From Flavobacterium pectinovorum (lineage in GTDB: Bacteria; Bacteroidota; Bacteroidia; Flavobacteriales; Flavobacteriaceae), in the NCBI RefSeq assembly GCF_006438875.1, contig NZ_RCZH01000011.1, forward strand, positions 58,190 through 108,688: a DNA stretch of 50,499 bases. Direction: 5' to 3'. Positions 25,781-35,153 of this stretch are shown here, piece after piece. The translations under genes were made by a program, and so were the position numbers. The notes beneath the pieces were generated by a model. It was given only the letters and a program-made list of their open reading frames with translations. It had not been told where the DNA came from and did not search any database. How positions within the stretch are numbered: the stretch's first letter is position 1; each line of letters opens with the position of its first letter.

Positions 25781-27256
25781 TTAAAGTTCGTTTTGTTTAA
25801 CTAATGGGTTTGCGTTGATTTCTGCTTTTGGAATTAACCATTGCCATCTTTTATCTGTCGGTGGCACAATCATTATTCCGTTTGTAATTCCTGAATCATG
25901 ATTTGCTCCTGTTCTGTCTAAAGAGGCATTTGTTCTTTTTAAATCAAAAAATCTAAATCCTTCTCCCCATAATTCTATTCGTCTTTGCATTAAGATTTCA
26001 TCAACCAAAGCTTGCCCTGTATTAATAGATAAAACATAATCAGGATCTCTTGCTTTCTCAAAATCAAAAAGAATTTTTGCTGCATCAGCATGCCCTAATC
26101 TTGCTTTAGCTTCTGCTTCGATAAGATACATTTCGGCAGCACGCATATATGGAACATCACATCTGCTATCTCCAGTACTCACTGACAAGAATTTTTGACT
26201 TGTATAAGGGAATTTAGCAAAAGCACTTCCTAAATCAAGACCCGGATGCTTACCATCTTTACTAAAAAGAGTTGAACGTACATCTGTTGACGGAATCAAA
26301 TTATATAATTTACTATTTATTGCTTTTGGGCAAGAACGAATAACCGTCGAACTAAAGTTTCTAGACATATATGCTCCAAAGTTTCCGAAATATTGTGTTT
26401 GAACTTCATTAATATGGCTACCCCACATCCATTCTTTGTTATTGTAATCATTAAAGCCTTCTCCATATTCTGTTACAGACATTAAAGTCATTCCTGACCT
26501 GGCTTTGTTCGCATAATCGGCAGCAACAGCCCAATCTCCCTGAGTTAAAGCGACACGGGCTTTTAATCCCTGAGCCACCTTTAGATTCAAGTGAGAATTA
26601 TTTGGTTTTGAATATCCTACTAATAAAATATCTGCTTCCTCTAAATCTTTATTAATTTGAGCATACACTTCTTCTACAGTAGCCCGTGGCAGGTTTTCAT
26701 TTCCTACAGTCAAAATAATCGGAACTCCCGGTTGAGAATTCGTTTCTCCGTTTACATACCTCTTTCCATATAATTGTACCAATTGAAAATGACAAAATGC
26801 ACGATACAAAAGAGCTTGCCCTTTTACAATATTTTTATCAGCAACTGATCCAATAGCGACATCTGTGGCATTTATTATTGTATTGGCATTTCTAATTATT
26901 CTGTAGTATGTTCTATAAGGAAAACGAATATCCTGAGAGTTTTCACTGCTTAACCCGCTCCAATTATACACTAGCAAAAACCAACCATTTGTCACAGGAA
27001 ATACAACATCTTCTCCTACAATATCTGTTTGTTGCATCAATCCTCCTAAACCACTTTCGTTTTGATTAGTTTCATATGTAATATACAAAGATCTATGAAT
27101 ACCATTTAAAAGGGTCATTAAGTTTTCAGTCGTTTTTGTCGCGCCATCGTAGTCTACAAACTCTGTTGGTCTTTTTTCTGAAAAATCCGCTGAACAAGAC
27201 CCTAGAAATGCGCTTATAATTATAAAGAGTACTTGTTTTATATAATTTGACTTCAT
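25781..27256 (-). CDS. SusD/RagB-family nutrient-binding lipoprotein
   Basis: Surface lipoprotein that lids the partner SusC-type transporter and captures ligand. The 491-residue protein has a lipoprotein signal with C21 in LGSC, the conserved KGQALLYRAFCHFQLVQLYG helix (about 145-164) and the C-terminal MRAAEMYLIEAEAKARLGHA and ELWGEGFRFFDLKR motifs of SusD homologues, including TPR-like helices. It follows the susC-like gene by 4 bp, so the pair is co-translated. Ligand is not apparent, since no glycan- or peptide-degrading enzyme is nearby. Confidence 0.93.
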   Translation of the reverse strand: MKSNYIKQVLFIIISAFLGSCSADFSEKRPTEFVDYDGATKTTENLMTLLNGIHRSLYITYETNQNESGLGGLMQQTDIVGEDVVFPVTNGWFLLVYNWSGLSSENSQDIRFPYRTYYRIIRNANTIINATDVAIGSVADKNIVKGQALLYRAFCHFQLVQLYGKRYVNGETNSQPGVPIILTVGNENLPRATVEEVYAQINKDLEEADILLVGYSKPNNSHLNLKVAQGLKARVALTQGDWAVAADYANKARSGMTLMSVTEYGEGFNDYNNKEWMWGSHINEVQTQYFGNFGAYMSRNFSSTVIRSCPKAINSKLYNLIPSTDVRSTLFSKDGKHPGLDLGSAFAKFPYTSQKFLSVSTGDSRCDVPYMRAAEMYLIEAEAKARLGHADAAKILFDFEKARDPDYVLSINTGQALVDEILMQRRIELWGEGFRFFDLKRTNASLDRTGANHDSGITNGIMIVPPTDKRWQWLIPKAEINANPLVKQNEL

Positions 27257-27260
27257 ATTA

Positions 27261-30200
27261 TTAAAAATTTAAATTAAAACCTAACGTAATTACTCTTGAT
27301 GGAATATACCTGTTTTGAGTTGTTCCATTAAAAGTTTGAGTTGGATCCATTCCCTGACGTTTAGTAAACAGCAATAAATTTTCTCCATTTACATACACAG
27401 TTGCATTATCAATAGCTAATTTGGATATTAAATCAGAAGGTAATTTATAGGATAAATTAATCTGTCTTAGCGCTAGATAATCAGATCCTTTTAACCATCT
27501 ATCCGAAACTGCACTAGACTGGGTATTTCTACTTACATCTAATCGGGGCACATTTGTAATATCTCCTGGTTTTTGCCATCTGTCAAGAATATCTGTGCTT
27601 AAAGCCGACCCGTAATTATTCCCTGTATGCATTAAAGTGGAATAATTTGAATCGTACATTTCGCCTCCTATTTGGTAAGAGAACATAACGTCTAATTGAA
27701 TTCCTTTATATTTAAAAGTATTACCAAAGCTTCCAAATAAATCTGGTATTGCTGATCCTGCATAATGAAATAAAGCCTTGTTTTGATCGGTAGTTACATT
27801 CACACCATTTACAACTCTTCCGGTAGGATCGTTTGCAATCATTTTATCAGCGTCTGCAACATATAAAGCATAGCCATCCGCCGGATCCACACCATACCAA
27901 CTTCTTAACCAGTAATCATAAATCGAACTACCTACTGTAAGTTTCTTATTTCCATCGATAATTTCCTTTTGTGGCAACTTGGTAAGTTTATTACTTATCG
28001 TTGATGCATTTATATTTAAACTCCAGAAAAAATCATTTGTCTTAAGGATTATACCGTCTAAAGAAATCTCAAAACCTTTATTCACCATCGATCCAATATT
28101 TTCAACTCTATAATCTAAACCTGAAGACAATGCATTGGGAACATCAAAAATAAGCCCATCAGTATTTCTATTATAATACTCAACACTTCCCCTAAGTCTA
28201 TTCTTAAACAATCCAAACTCTACGGCAATATCTTTTTGAGTATTAACTTCCCATTTCAAATCTGGTGCTGCTGAACCATATATTATCACCCCGCCTTCAC
28301 TGCCATTATCATTACCTAATTTATAAGTAGATTGACCTATATAATAATTTAAGCCTTTCGTTTCCGTACCATCTTCATCTCTATCAGAAGCAATATGAGA
28401 ATCATTACCAACCTGTCCTATTGAAGCCCTTAACTTCAAATCATTTACCCACGTAACTTCTTTAACAAAACTTTCTTTAGAAACTATCCAAGCTCCGCTA
28501 AAAGACCAAAAATTACCCCACTGGTTATCCTTTGCAAATTTTGATGATGAATCTCTACGCAACGATCCTGAAAGAATATATTTATCCCTATAATCATATC
28601 CAACTCTCGAAAAATAAGATTCAGTTGAATAATTTCTCGTAATAGATTCTAAAGCAGTAGTTGTAGCATAATTGATGAATTCTATATTATCTGGCGAAAC
28701 CTGACCTGTCTTTACACCCGTGGTCCAATTTCTTTCATAATCAAAACTTTCATGCCCCAACAATGCAGTAATAGAATGCCTTCCTATTTTTTTGGAATAA
28801 TTTAATAATTGATTATAAGTCACACCCGTAAATATCCTATCCTCTTTAGCCATTAATCCGGTAGGTGCCCCATCACCTATTTGAGTATTATAGGAATAAG
28901 TTCTATTAGAATACGTTTTATCAATAGAAGCATTTGTTGTGAATTTGAAATCTTTCAGAAAACTTATTTCGAAAAAAGTTCTTCCTGAAAGAGCTAATCC
29001 CTTTTTAACATCTGTATTATTTAGTGTTTCATATACTACATTTCGACCGTTAGAAGCTCCGCTGCCACGAGTTGTAGAATATACTTTATTACCATTCTCA
29101 TCTAAAACATAATCACCATTTTCTGTGTGATCAAAAACAGGATAAATTGGCCCCATATATCTTATTGTTCGAAATGGATTGTTGAAAGAATTTGTATTGG
29201 CTACGCCATCAGTTCCTAATTTAGAATTAGTTAAAGTCCCTGAAATATTCATTCCGGTTTTAAACCAGTTGTTTAAACTTGTATTTAAATTCAAACGTCC
29301 TGTTGTTCTTTCGAAGCCTGAATTTCGTATATATCCCTCTTCATTAAGGTGCCCTAAAGAAGCAAAGTAATTTGATTTTTCCGATCTGCCCTGATACGAA
29401 AAATCTATATTTTGACGAATACCGGCTCTTTCCAATTGTTTTTCCCAGTCTAAATCATGAGGATATAATAATTGTGCATTAGGATTTAATTTTCCATCAG
29501 TACCCACAACACTGCCAATTGGAACATTAAACGGATTTGTAACCAAAACCGTTCCCACTCTGCCAGATGCATAAATATTAGCTGCATCAATTTGCGCTTG
29601 CGTAGCCATTGGACGGCTATTTCTTATTGCTTCCCATTCTAAAGGATAATATTGATATGCATCTACCCTTTTATAATCTTTAATAGATCGTGAAGTCAAA
29701 CCAGTACTCATATTTAGAGAGAATTTATCTTTAAGTGATTTCCCCGTTTTTGTCGTAATTATTATTACTCCATTTGCTGCTTTTGATCCGTAAAGAGATG
29801 TTGAAGAAGCATCTTTTAAAACCGTTAAACTCTCAATATCATTTGAGTTTATATTACTAATATCTCCCGAAAATGGAACCCCATCCACAATATACAATGG
29901 CGTATTCGAACCATTAACAGAACTAAAACCTCTTATTCTTATTGCTGGCGCTGATCCTGGCTGTCCTGCTGAACTTTGAACCTGAACTCCCGAAGTACTT
30001 CCTTCTAAAACTGAAAGTGCATTGGTTAAAGGCCTATTTTCAAGTTGTTCTGATTTAATTTGAGTCGCTGAACCTGTATAAGAAGCTTTTTTTGCATTAC
30101 CATAAGCCACAACCACAACTTCATCCAGCTCCTTTCCATCTTCTTTCATCTTGGTATTAACCGTCGATGAATTTCCCACAGTCACTATAGCGTCCTGCAT

Positions 30201-30428
30201 TCCCATATAAGAAAATACCAATGCATCACCAGTTTTTGCCTTAACAGCAAATTTGCCATCCAAATCTGTTTGAGCACTATTTTTTGTGCCTTTTACAGTG
30301 ACATTCACTCCGGGAATTGGTCCGTTATTATCTGAAACAACTCCAGAAATAGTTCTTTCCTGTGCAAAAGACAATTGCATCATTAACATTGTTAAGAATG
30401 TTAAAATACGTGTAAATTTTAATCCCAT
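27261..30428 (-). CDS. SusC/RagA-family TonB-dependent outer-membrane transporter
   Basis: A 1055-residue importer. A signal peptide (cleavage near A22) is followed by a carboxypeptidase-regulatory-like domain (about 26-97, starting TISGVVSDNNGPIPGVNVTV), a plug domain with PLYIVDGVPFSGDISNINSN and the KDASSTSLYGSKAANGVIII motif (about 205-224), and a beta barrel ending in VITLGFNLNF. Those plug motifs are diagnostic of SusC. It pairs with the SusD homologue 4 bp downstream. No anti-sigma factor, hybrid two-component gene or enzyme adjoins, so regulation and substrate are not visible. Confidence 0.95.
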   Translation of the reverse strand: MGLKFTRILTFLTMLMMQLSFAQERTISGVVSDNNGPIPGVNVTVKGTKNSAQTDLDGKFAVKAKTGDALVFSYMGMQDAIVTVGNSSTVNTKMKEDGKELDEVVVVAYGNAKKASYTGSATQIKSEQLENRPLTNALSVLEGSTSGVQVQSSAGQPGSAPAIRIRGFSSVNGSNTPLYIVDGVPFSGDISNINSNDIESLTVLKDASSTSLYGSKAANGVIIITTKTGKSLKDKFSLNMSTGLTSRSIKDYKRVDAYQYYPLEWEAIRNSRPMATQAQIDAANIYASGRVGTVLVTNPFNVPIGSVVGTDGKLNPNAQLLYPHDLDWEKQLERAGIRQNIDFSYQGRSEKSNYFASLGHLNEEGYIRNSGFERTTGRLNLNTSLNNWFKTGMNISGTLTNSKLGTDGVANTNSFNNPFRTIRYMGPIYPVFDHTENGDYVLDENGNKVYSTTRGSGASNGRNVVYETLNNTDVKKGLALSGRTFFEISFLKDFKFTTNASIDKTYSNRTYSYNTQIGDGAPTGLMAKEDRIFTGVTYNQLLNYSKKIGRHSITALLGHESFDYERNWTTGVKTGQVSPDNIEFINYATTTALESITRNYSTESYFSRVGYDYRDKYILSGSLRRDSSSKFAKDNQWGNFWSFSGAWIVSKESFVKEVTWVNDLKLRASIGQVGNDSHIASDRDEDGTETKGLNYYIGQSTYKLGNDNGSEGGVIIYGSAAPDLKWEVNTQKDIAVEFGLFKNRLRGSVEYYNRNTDGLIFDVPNALSSGLDYRVENIGSMVNKGFEISLDGIILKTNDFFWSLNINASTISNKLTKLPQKEIIDGNKKLTVGSSIYDYWLRSWYGVDPADGYALYVADADKMIANDPTGRVVNGVNVTTDQNKALFHYAGSAIPDLFGSFGNTFKYKGIQLDVMFSYQIGGEMYDSNYSTLMHTGNNYGSALSTDILDRWQKPGDITNVPRLDVSRNTQSSAVSDRWLKGSDYLALRQINLSYKLPSDLISKLAIDNATVYVNGENLLLFTKRQGMDPTQTFNGTTQNRYIPSRVITLGFNLNF

Positions 30429-30728
30429 CTTAAGTTATTTTTCGGTTAATAATTAACAAAAATGAAATTAATTTCTTACAATAGCAATTTAAGCAATGTT
30501 AAATATTGAAATTTTTCTTACTTTTTTAGCTTTATATAAACAATAGTTTACAACAATAGTCTATAAACCGCAGTGTATCTGAGACTTATAAAACTTATTT
30601 GGAGTTTAAAAAAAAAATGGATTTTTTTTTAAAAAAGGAGAAATACATCCCCGTTATCATCATTTCGTCTGTTTCGATTCCTGATTTTTAGAAAAAAAGT
30701 TTAATATTTGCCTTTTAAAATTTGAAAA
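30429..30728. other. Divergent spacer between susC-like gene and rnhB
   Basis: 300 bp, strongly AT-rich, with long A and T runs near 30607-30642. It must hold the promoters of the diverging susC-like operon and rnhB, but I find no full TTTG-N19-TAnnTTTG match on either strand. TAATATTTG near 30702-30710 is a near-miss upstream of rnhB. No repeat or RNA gene is apparent. Confidence 0.6.
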
Positions 30729-31388
30729 ATGCTTGCAAAAAATTTCTCTGGATTTATTTTCGAAACTGGAACTGATGAAGCCGGTCGTGGTTGTCTCGCA
30801 GGACCTGTAACGGCTGCTGCAATAATTTTGCCCGTTGATTTTGAGCATGAAACCTTAAATGACAGCAAACAACTGTCTGAAAAAACAAGATTTTTTTTAA
30901 AACCAATTATTGAAAAGCATGCAGTTTGCTTCGCAGTTACGCATTTATTTCCTGCCGAAATTGATGAAATAAACATTCTAAACGCTTCGATGAAAGGAAT
31001 GCAGGAATGCATTTTAAAATTAAATCAGGTTCCCGAATTTATTATTGTTGACGGAAATCGTTCCTTGAATGCAAAACTGGGTTTAAAAAATATAGTTGGT
31101 AAACAATTTTCTACAACCGAAATAGAACTCTTAAAATCAATTCCCAACCAAAGTATCATAAAAGGCGATGCCAAGTTTTTGAGTATTGCTGCTGCTTCTA
31201 TCCTGGCAAAAACATATCGCGATGAATATATGGATCAAATCCATGAAGAATTTCCGATGTATAACTGGAAAAAAAACAAAGGCTATCCAACTAAAGAACA
31301 TCGGGAAGCCATTAAAAAATATGGCCCTACAAAATACCACCGCATGAGTTTCAGACTTTTGCCGGATCAATTAGAGTTTGATTTCTAA
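30729..31388 (+). CDS. rnhB: Ribonuclease HII
   Basis: Removes RNA, including single ribonucleotides, from RNA-DNA hybrids. The 219-residue protein has the type-2 RNase H active site: D16 and E17 (GTDEAGRGCLAGPV), D108 (IIVDGN) and D165 (AKTYRDEYM), plus the C-terminal NKGYPTKEHREAIKKYGPTK and HRMSF elements. The length is normal for bacterial RNase HII. It is a single gene ending in a strong terminator. Confidence 0.96.
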   Translation: MLAKNFSGFIFETGTDEAGRGCLAGPVTAAAIILPVDFEHETLNDSKQLSEKTRFFLKPIIEKHAVCFAVTHLFPAEIDEINILNASMKGMQECILKLNQVPEFIIVDGNRSLNAKLGLKNIVGKQFSTTEIELLKSIPNQSIIKGDAKFLSIAAASILAKTYRDEYMDQIHEEFPMYNWKKNKGYPTKEHREAIKKYGPTKYHRMSFRLLPDQLEFDF

Positions 31389-31398
31389 AATAAAACAA

Positions 31399-31430
31399 GA
31401 AAGGCTTATCAAATCTGATAAGCCTTTCTC
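31399..31430 (+). terminator. Terminator after rnhB
   Basis: GAAAGGCTTATC (31399-31410) and GATAAGCCTTTC (31417-31428) are perfect 12-bp arms with a 6-nt loop, starting 10 bp after the rnhB stop. The T-run is short (TTTCTC), but the stem is strong. It may also serve the convergent NTF2-like gene. Confidence 0.8.
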
Positions 31431-31481
31431 ATTTATATTTCCCTTAAATTTCGATCCCTTAAAATCGATTCTATTACAATC

Positions 31482-32333
31482 TTATCTTTTACTCTTTAAG
31501 AATTCAGCAAATTGTTTTGTATCAAAATAGAAAGGTTTGACAGCAGTAATTTTACCATTTTTTAAATCGAAATGTTCTGAAATTGGCATCAAAAGCGTTT
31601 TGCCGGATTTCTTTGCTTTGCACTTTATTGTAAAATAAATTATTACTTCATTTTTGGTAACATCGCTAAAATAAACTGGTTCTTTTTCTATTTCCAAATC
31701 AAAAAATTCGCTTGATTTTGCATACATTTTAGTCCATTCATCAAAACCTTTATAAGTTCCTCCATAAGGTAAACCTGCGGCTTGACTGTAAATTGCACCT
31801 TCTTCTATTAAAGCAGACATTGCCGTAAAATTTCTGGTTTTAAAGAGACCTTCATAATATTGCGCCACAACTTTAAAATTATCTGTTTCCAGATTTTTCA
31901 AAATTTCAGACTCTGACAATGTAACTTCTGAATCCCAAAAACCAATAATTTTACTCACCTGACCCTTTCCATTGAGTCGCGCAAAATCACGTCCACCCAT
32001 TATAAGTTTATTTTTTGAGTCCAGAATTTTCCAATCCCAACTTACATAATTGTCTTTTACAACTTTTGGGCCCGACGTTATTACAGCATCCGGAAATTTT
32101 TTATAGAACTCGTTTATCACATTATTTAAGGCAACCCCGCCCTTAATAGATGCCGAAGGATCCTCAAAAGTACTGTCGTCCAGCCAAATAGTTTTTATTA
32201 ATTTTAGCCGCGTATCACTATTATGTTCCAGCCATACTTTTTCATAAACTACAATTGGATTTAATTTATCTTTCTTTTGAGCAAAAAGACCATTAAGCAT
32301 AAAAAGGAAGCAGACAAAGTAGATTTTTCTCAT
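31482..32333 (-). CDS. Secreted protein with two NTF2/SnoaL-like domains
   Basis: A 283-residue protein with a signal peptide (MRKIYFVCFLFMLNGLFAQ). Two domains of the SnoaL/NTF2 ester-cyclase-like fold appear likely: about 25-140 (IWLDDSTFEDPSASIKGGVA, with GFWDSEV at its end) and about 150-280 (EGLFKTRNFTAMSALIEEGA, SEHFDLKNGKITAVKPFYFD). NTF2-like pockets bind small molecules; catalysis cannot be claimed from sequence. It is monocistronic, and its periplasmic or surface placement follows from the signal peptide. Confidence 0.7.
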   Translation of the reverse strand: MRKIYFVCFLFMLNGLFAQKKDKLNPIVVYEKVWLEHNSDTRLKLIKTIWLDDSTFEDPSASIKGGVALNNVINEFYKKFPDAVITSGPKVVKDNYVSWDWKILDSKNKLIMGGRDFARLNGKGQVSKIIGFWDSEVTLSESEILKNLETDNFKVVAQYYEGLFKTRNFTAMSALIEEGAIYSQAAGLPYGGTYKGFDEWTKMYAKSSEFFDLEIEKEPVYFSDVTKNEVIIYFTIKCKAKKSGKTLLMPISEHFDLKNGKITAVKPFYFDTKQFAEFLKSKR

Positions 32334-32488
32334 AAGTTTTTAAATTTAGTTAAAGCTTTTTAGAAGTATTAACCCAAATTTACCATAAAAACATCAAAGA
32401 ATTACAACGTTTCCATAATTTAGCATCAATTCAAAATCAGGATAGAAATCCAATAATTTTTGACATCTTTTATTTCAAAAACAAACTC

Positions 32489-33088
32489 CTATCTCAAAAC
32501 AGAAACTTCATTTATATTCGTGAACGTAGCTTTAATTTGATTTTCCCACTCCAAAATATTTTCGGCAGAAGCCCTATCCGCTTTATCAAAGTAAAAGTGT
32601 TCTTGAATTTCCAGTCCGCAGTAATTGAAAATTCCCGTATCAGAAGTTAACGCCAAAGCTTTATCCATTCCGATCGCTTCATATTCTGAATTTGATTTTC
32701 CATGCGAATTGATAATGATCGCTTTTTTCCCTGTCAGTAATCCTTTTTGAACGCCCTGATCATATCGATAAGCAAATCCATAACTAAAAACACGATCAAT
32801 AAAACCTTTCATAATTGCCGGCATTCCAGTCCACCAAATCGGGTAAACAAAAATAAGCTGATCTGCCCAGGTGATATAATCCTGTTCTGTTTGTACATCA
32901 TTTACCACTTTGCCCATGCGTTGTCCGTTCATATCTTCTAAAGAAAAAACCGGATTAAAATTGATTTGATTTAAATCACGAACAACAACTTCCTGCCCTG
33001 ATTTTTCTAGACTTTCAACAACTGTTTCTTTGAAGAAATGGTTTAAACTTGCTGAATTTGGATGCGCATAAATAATTAAATTTTTCAT
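32489..33088 (-). CDS. NAD(P)H-quinone oxidoreductase-like flavoprotein
   Basis: Flavodoxin-fold reductase of the MdaB/KefF/NQO1 family, about 199 residues from the ATG at 33088 (MKNLIIYAHPNSASLNHFFK). A longer frame upstream adds 19 unrelated residues. Diagnostic segments are the FMN/FAD phosphate loop AHPNSASLN and YPIWWTGMPAIMKGFIDRVF (about 81-100). These enzymes make two-electron reductions of quinones and protect against electrophiles. It lies just before the two SDR genes and an AraC-type regulator on the same strand, suggesting a redox or electrophile-response group, though 230 bp including a repeat separates them. Confidence 0.85.
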   Translation of the reverse strand: MKNLIIYAHPNSASLNHFFKETVVESLEKSGQEVVVRDLNQINFNPVFSLEDMNGQRMGKVVNDVQTEQDYITWADQLIFVYPIWWTGMPAIMKGFIDRVFSYGFAYRYDQGVQKGLLTGKKAIIINSHGKSNSEYEAIGMDKALALTSDTGIFNYCGLEIQEHFYFDKADRASAENILEWENQIKATFTNINEVSVLR

Positions 33089-33181
33089 GTTTTCTATTTT
33101 TAAAGATTGAACATGACAAATGTATAACCGAAGATTTGGCCACAATTGTAAGAAAACGAAATCTAGTTTTCACGAAATAGC

Positions 33182-33357
33182 AAATCCGTTTTTATCCGCG
33201 TTTTTACAAAGTAAATCTGTTTTATCCGCGTCAAAATTAGACGCTGATTTTACTGTTCGCTAAAGCAAAAACGCTGATAAAAACGGATTTTTCTAATTAC
33301 TTTCTGGATTAAACTGTTAAGTAATTTGATAGATTCCCCCTTAACTTAATGACATTG
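33182..33357. repeat. MITE-like element 2 (left end missing)
   Basis: This copy matches 39911-40087 over its whole length with about eight differences. The right terminus CTTAACTTAATGACATTG (33340-33357) is intact and is the exact inverse of the family's left end. The first 31 bp present in the full element, including the left terminal repeat, are absent here and replaced by unrelated sequence. It lies just downstream of the first SDR stop, between it and the flavoprotein gene. Confidence 0.75.
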
Positions 33358-33376
33358 TGCTCGGTTTAATTGTGAA

Positions 33377-34216
33377 TTAAAATGATGTAGAAATAGTCAA
33401 ATCTTTCCAGTTTGCTAAATCTGTTTTCACAATTTCAATTTTGCTGTTTGCCATATCATAGGCATCTTGTCCTAAAAACAAATGAAGCGGCGGATTTTTC
33501 TCCTTGCTGATTTGAATCAAGGCATTAACTGCTTTTTCAGGATCTCCAGGCTGATTTCCGTTAATTTCATTTTGATGCGCCAAAACAGATTGACGTGCTT
33601 CTTCATAATCAGCAATTGGATTTTTAGGCAATCCCATTGAATCTGCAGATAAAAAGTTAGTTCTAAAATACCCCGGATAAACCAAAGTCACATTTACGCC
33701 AAAAGCTTTTGCTTCTGCCTGCAAACCTTCCGTTAAACCTGAAACGGCAAATTTTGTAGAACAATAAATTCCCCAACCTGGAAAACCACCGTGATATCCA
33801 CCAATTGATGAAATATTAAAGAAATGTCCTGATTTATTTGCTCTGAAATGTGGCATAGTATTTCGAATTACATTTAATAAACCAAATACATTTACATCAA
33901 AATTACGTCTTGATTCTTCGTCCGAAAGTTCTTCTAAAGTACCAATTTGACCATAACCAGCATTATTTACCACTACATCAATAGTTTTAAAATGACTAAT
34001 CGTTTCTTGAACTGCTTTTTGAACACTGCTTTCCGTCACAATATCCATTGCTATAGGTAAAAAGTGATCTGATGTTGCGCCAATTTCAGTAATTAATGCA
34101 TTTACATCTCTTGAAGTTGCAGCAACTTTATATCCGTTTGCCAATAATTTTTTAACCAAAGTTAATCCTAAACCTTTTGAGGCTCCAGTTACGAACCATA
34201 CTTTATTTATATCCAT
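33377..34216 (-). CDS. Short-chain dehydrogenase/reductase (copy 1)
   Basis: Classical SDR of 279 residues with a Rossmann fold: TGASKGLG (10-17) for the dinucleotide, NNAG (84-87), Ser136/137, and the catalytic Y151-X3-K155 (YCSTK). R36 after the second strand suggests NADP(H) preference. It is clearly paralogous to the next gene: same length, the same first residues apart from small changes, and the same LH(L)FLGQDAYDMAN-type C-terminal segment. It is 13 bp downstream of that copy, so the two form a tandem duplicate operon. Substrate unknown. Confidence 0.9.
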   Translation of the reverse strand: MDINKVWFVTGASKGLGLTLVKKLLANGYKVAATSRDVNALITEIGATSDHFLPIAMDIVTESSVQKAVQETISHFKTIDVVVNNAGYGQIGTLEELSDEESRRNFDVNVFGLLNVIRNTMPHFRANKSGHFFNISSIGGYHGGFPGWGIYCSTKFAVSGLTEGLQAEAKAFGVNVTLVYPGYFRTNFLSADSMGLPKNPIADYEEARQSVLAHQNEINGNQPGDPEKAVNALIQISKEKNPPLHLFLGQDAYDMANSKIEIVKTDLANWKDLTISTSF

Positions 34217-34229
34217 TTTTTTAATTTAA

Positions 34230-35069
34230 TTAGTTTGTAAAACTTGTAGCATTTGTAATTGTTTCCCATTGCTTAAACTCTTTTTCCAAAGATTGAATTT
34301 TAGCATTTGCACGCTGATAAGCATCGTTCCCAAGCAAAAGATGTAAAGGAGGTTCCGGCATTGCAACAATTGCAATCATAGCAGCAGCGGCTTTTTCAGG
34401 ATCACCAATTTGTTCTCCATCCATTTTTAAATATCGGGCATGAGAATTTCTGACCTCCTCGTATTCTGAAATAGTGTTTTGGGGTAATGTAAGCGAATCA
34501 GGTTTAAGAAAATTGGTTCGGAATGCTCCCGGTGCAACGACAGTAACTTTGATGCCGAAAGATTTCACATCTTCGGCCAAAACTTCAGATAAACCAATAA
34601 CCGCAGCTTTTGATGCCGAATAAACTGCCCATCCTGTTGCTCCGGTAAATCCTGCAATTGAAGAAATATTAATAATATGCCCTGATTTTTGTGCTCTTAA
34701 ATAAGGCATAACATTTCTAATCACGTTTAAAGTGCCAAAAACATTTACATCAAAACTTGCACGTGTTTCTTCGTCATTTAATTCTTCGATGCTTCCGCCA
34801 ATGCCATATCCGGCGTTATTTATGACAACATCAATTCTGTTGAATTTTTTCACGGCTTGAGAAATTGCTTTCTCAACCTCTTTATCATTTTTAAGATCAA
34901 CAGCTAACGGAAGAAAATTTTCTGAATCAGAATTGGTTACTTTGATAAGATCATCAATATTTCTTGATGTTGCAACCACATATTGACCTGCTTTTAATAA
35001 TTGATTTACTAAACTCAAGCCCAAACCTTTTGAAGCTCCGGTTATAAACCATACTTTTTTAGTATCCAT
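34230..35069 (-). CDS. Short-chain dehydrogenase/reductase (copy 2)
   Basis: Also 279 residues: TGASKGLG (10-17), NNAG (84-87), NISSIAG (134-140) and catalytic Y150/K154 (YSASK). R36 again suggests NADP(H). The C-terminus contains PPLHLLLGNDAYQRANAKIQ, nearly the same as its neighbour, and both belong to the oxidoreductase group often annotated as retinol-dehydrogenase-like SDRs. The start lies 84 bp below the AraC-type regulator on the same strand; that regulator may control this pair. Confidence 0.9.
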   Translation of the reverse strand: MDTKKVWFITGASKGLGLSLVNQLLKAGQYVVATSRNIDDLIKVTNSDSENFLPLAVDLKNDKEVEKAISQAVKKFNRIDVVINNAGYGIGGSIEELNDEETRASFDVNVFGTLNVIRNVMPYLRAQKSGHIINISSIAGFTGATGWAVYSASKAAVIGLSEVLAEDVKSFGIKVTVVAPGAFRTNFLKPDSLTLPQNTISEYEEVRNSHARYLKMDGEQIGDPEKAAAAMIAIVAMPEPPLHLLLGNDAYQRANAKIQSLEKEFKQWETITNATSFTN

Positions 35070-35153
35070 ATTAATAGTGTTTTAATTAGAATACAAAAGT
35101 ATGACGCTAACGGTTCTTTGCGCTAACGTGATTCAAACCATAAATTACAAAAA

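Noticed and set aside
33089..33145. Longer N-terminus for the quinone-reductase-like flavoprotein
   Set aside because: The family begins with the first beta strand (MKNLIIYAHP); the extension is unrelated to the fold.
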